Assembly (NCBI RefSeq): GCF_932276165.1
Contig: NC_063986.1
Location: 11,854,501-11,918,500, forward strand
Direction: 5' to 3'
DNA: 64,000 nt
From: Plutella xylostella
Taxonomy: Eukaryota > Arthropoda > Insecta > Lepidoptera > Plutellidae
Of this stretch, positions 62,801 through 64,000 are shown piece after piece; position 1 is the stretch's first letter; each line of letters opens with the position of its first letter. Under the pieces are notes generated by a model. It saw only the letters and a program-made list of their open reading frames with translations, was not told the DNA's origin and searched no databases. The position numbers and the translations under genes are program-made.

Positions 62801-64000
62801 AGTATATAATCTTTATTTTTCTTTGGTTACAGGTGTGAGGACGTGACATGATACTTTAAATTTTAGGCAATTTACATACCAAGAAGAATTTCGCGCACCT
62901 GCAGCGATTTTAGACGAAATAATGATGATTTATGATATGTCATTGTTTTCCCAACTTATCAAGAGTTGGCTGAAAGAAATTGCTTTTTAGCAATTAGCCT
63001 TTGGAAGGAAAAGACCCGTGCCCCAGCAGTGGGGACGTGATGGGTCGAGATGATGATGATGAATTAGCCTTTGCACACTGTCTGAATTTCTTTTAATTGT
63101 ATGCTTTTGTTTCTTGTTACTTTAGAAAATGTAAAATAAAGTGTTCAAAAATAATACTTAATTAATAGTTTTTTTAAGTCTATCTATCTCGTTATTCTCA
63201 CGACCCACATATATTACCTATACCATTGTAATCTAGATTTAATCTCCTATATCAGAAGCAGAACATAATCAGAACTAATTTTATTTCTGTTCGCCGTGGA
63301 CAAATTTTCCATACAACAAATGTCGTTTGATATATTATATCCACTTTCATTTACTATCGACCCTATATTTTGATTTATCTATACTTATGAATGTATTAAA
63401 TTTTGCCTATTTCTGGTTTAAAATTATAACAATAGGTAATAGCAGAAATGCATTGTCGTTTAAACCAGAAATAGGCAAAATTTAATCGATGGCATCACTG
63501 GATTCCATGACAGCGACGTCGCCACCGGAACAGATAAGATTGTGGCACTATATAACTTGGTAGAATGCAAATGTACTTATCCTAGATATTTACTCGCGTA
63601 TAATTTTAATTCCGGTATAGTTATTCTCGTGTAACGTGATGTTTGGACGAATCCACCCATAGTAAGACAAGGTCACGTGACTGACCGATAAAGTTTATAT
63701 TGTATAGGAGGAGCAATCTCAAGAGTCCCCCGCGCCCCGGGAGCCCTGTCACTGCGGCCGGCGCCGCGTCGCCTCCTCCAGAGATGGGTTCCTGGACATC
63801 AGCTTCGATGTGAGTGTCGTAGACGGTGCAGCGAGCACCAGATTCGTAACCTCCGTTTACGTTGCGTATCGTACCTAATCTGTCACTATCAAAATGTAAG
63901 GCAAAGTTGGGCAAAGTTGGTTCCAAAAGTGACATTTGTTTTTTCCATATGTTAGGTGGAATTCCACCAAACGCTAAACGTATTTAGTAGCCTGTCATAC
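53863..64000 (+). CDS. Cluster gene 7: membrane protein with many phase-0 exons (3' partial)
   Basis: Exons: 53863-53929, 54126-54208, 54380-54480, 54581-54659, 54864-55022, 55795-55851, 55952-56008, 57205-57267, then 58954-59025, 59153-59191, 59314-59346, 59453-59485, 59779-59853, 60140-60232, 60454-60531, 60791-60982, 61265-61348, 61436-61540, 61623-61691, 63708-63809, continuing past the window. All junctions keep frame. The N-terminus has C-T-R-C-V-M-T-H-C. The 83-nt second exon (phases 1 and 0) encodes basic residues and the membrane segment (YILIALIVVIAA). The third (0-2) is Cys-rich (GCLCSCYG) and the fourth (79 nt, 2-0) encodes a hydrophobic helix. From the fifth exon on, every exon starts and ends in phase 0. 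A Gly/Ala-rich exon is followed by short Lys-rich ones, three of which (33-39 nt) have the pattern SxS/SDD...KK/KR. Later exons carry paired cysteines (CTVCSSKC, CHCGRRR). Function unknown. Confidence 0.72.
55063..55398 (+). mobile_element. tRNA-derived SINE, copy 2
   Basis: Begins GAGCGGTGGTAGCTCAGTC with an A box, a B box GGGTTCGAATACC, the same body as copy 1 and a tail of GAATAGAATAGAATGG. The 10-bp duplication ATTATTATGT flanks it at 55053-55062 and 55399-55408. It lies 40 bases into the intron after the Gly/Ala-rich exon of cluster gene 7. Confidence 0.88.
56044..56861. mobile_element. TA-flanked TIR element with inner palindrome
   Basis: Ends GGGTAACGTAACGTACC and GGTACGTTACGTTACCC are inverted copies with TA on each side. 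The subterminal motif GTCCCAAGGTAC recurs in both orientations. In the interior, about 75-base arms (ACTATGGAAAATGCAAAC and its reverse complement) fold around the centre near 56360. No coding sequence. It lies in an intron of cluster gene 7. Confidence 0.75.
57650..57806. repeat. Imperfect direct duplication of about 88 bp
   Basis: CAAAATCCTAATTAATAACTATTAAAG with CAGTTAATATAAT is followed about 88 bases on by AAATTCTAATGAATAATG with CACTTAATATAAT, both trailed by AGGTATACA. Two diverged copies, intronic. Confidence 0.55.
58070..58645 (+). CDS. Alternative terminal exon of cluster gene 7: Cys-x3-Cys repeats
   Basis: A 576-nt exon with acceptor TTGTTCCAG, phase 0, ending in TAA; AATAAA follows at 58743. 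Joined to the exon at 57205-57267 it would close a 413-residue protein. It encodes acidic stretches (EEESDDEEEE) and repeated C-x3-C pairs: DCTKKC, KCTRKC, a near-perfect repeat of DKCKKQCDVKPEKEF, CSRQC, QCVSQC, ECVQKC. The regular spacing suggests a metal- or disulfide-linked rod (inference). Transcripts that skip it would continue at 58954. Use of both ends is predicted from phase only. Confidence 0.65.
   Translation, partial: SIESDSVTLSSQCVVKECTPRFQKITPKIKKLEVKPKIIEESSDESETASLNDKCDGKCLKDIEEESDDEEEETHVDCTKKCKKPFFKWFCCKRKENDSVKCTRKCDKKPKEKEFDKCKKQCDVKPEKEFDKCKKQCDVKPEKEFDKCSRQCVESDDEDHDQCVSQCEEEEVDDIDECVQKCEKTWWSALL
60615..60765. mobile_element. Palindromic MITE in an intron
   Basis: GCATGAATTTTCATCGTGA at the left is mirrored by TCACGATGAGAATTCATGC at the right, and the arms continue with TAAAATTCATC and its inverse. 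The loop is GC-rich (CAGCGCCCGGGGCGG). It lies just upstream of the exon starting at 60791. Confidence 0.6.
61936..63658. mobile_element. TIR element interrupted by another TIR element
   Basis: Ends GGGCGGATTCGGCCAA and TTGGACGAATCCACCC are imperfect inverted copies; ATA flanks both ends (61933-61935 and 63659-63661). Subterminal sequence is rich in TTACTCGCG-type motifs. The 1171-bp element at 62380-63550 is inserted in it, leaving about 550 bases of the outer element. No coding sequence. It fills the intron between the exons at 61623 and 63708 of cluster gene 7. Confidence 0.6.
62380..63550. mobile_element. Long member of the TA-flanked AGTGC family
   Basis: Begins TAGTGCCACAATCTTATC and ends GATAAGATTGTGGCACTA, with TA on both sides. 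The ends are nearly those of the 213-bp MITEs at 14456 and 49641, but the interior is different and longer. It holds two RTE-type tails (CCCGTGCCCCAGCA[AG]TGGGG near 62750 and 63018) and a perfect 28-base inverted repeat at about 63399-63426 and 63457-63484. No transposase seen. Confidence 0.7.

Overview
The window looks like nuclear DNA of a moth or butterfly. The evidence is AT-rich non-coding sequence, genes split into short exons by GT-AG introns, and typical lepidopteran interspersed repeats: the repeat carrying GGCCAAGTGCGAGTCGG, RTE 3' tails ending in TGATGATGATGA, and a tRNA-derived SINE with a GAATA tail. I found no prokaryotic features. All gene models were made by eye from splice signals and reading-frame continuity; no database was searched.

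Host genes. On the minus strand, 2961-11230 carries a 14-exon gene whose exons join in frame into a protein of 934 residues. I do not recognise it. From 11253 to the right edge, every host exon I found is on the plus strand. These fall into a tandem cluster of at least seven small, cysteine-rich, single-pass membrane protein genes (called cluster genes 1-7), plus one small Pro/Cys-rich gene. The cluster members share little sequence that can be seen by eye, but they share an exon plan. A 65-95 nt exon with a phase-1 intron before it and a phase-0 intron after it encodes the membrane segment (six genes; gene 1 shares only the phase-0 junction). Four genes then have a 0-2 exon followed by a 2-0 exon, and the latter is exactly 79 nt in three of them. 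Gene 7 continues past the window as a chain of 15 phase-0/phase-0 exons, with an alternative acidic Cys-repeat terminal exon. This cluster is the best candidate for something undescribed. Function is unknown.

Mobile DNA fills most of the rest. The largest block, 24598-43489, is one BEL/Pao LTR retrotransposon (minus strand, 219-bp LTRs that read as identical, 4-bp target duplication TAGG). It carries a second ORF that joins reverse transcriptase, RNase H and integrase to an envelope-like fusion glycoprotein. It was hit by a full-length two-ORF LINE (30878-36099, 11-bp target duplication) in its protease region, and by a Ty3/gypsy element (38271-43414, one mismatch between its 264-bp LTRs, one intact gag-pol ORF) inside its right LTR. 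A Tourist-like MITE lies near its 3' end. Other elements are a foldback element built of 160-bp repeats (3181-4637), a long-terminal-inverted-repeat element holding a captured LINE fragment (14778-16698), a 5'-truncated Jockey-type LINE (16867-19031), a hAT-like element with an 8-bp target duplication and nested LINE pieces (19981-22120), two TA-flanked TIR elements (51517-53440 and 56044-56861), a nested TIR pair (61936-63658), three members of one TA-flanked MITE family, two SINEs and several palindromic MITEs.

Weak points: the first exons of cluster genes 2, 3 and 5 were not found; the first exon of the minus-strand gene is short and lies only 22 bp from the start codon of cluster gene 1; which exons are joined in real transcripts is inferred.
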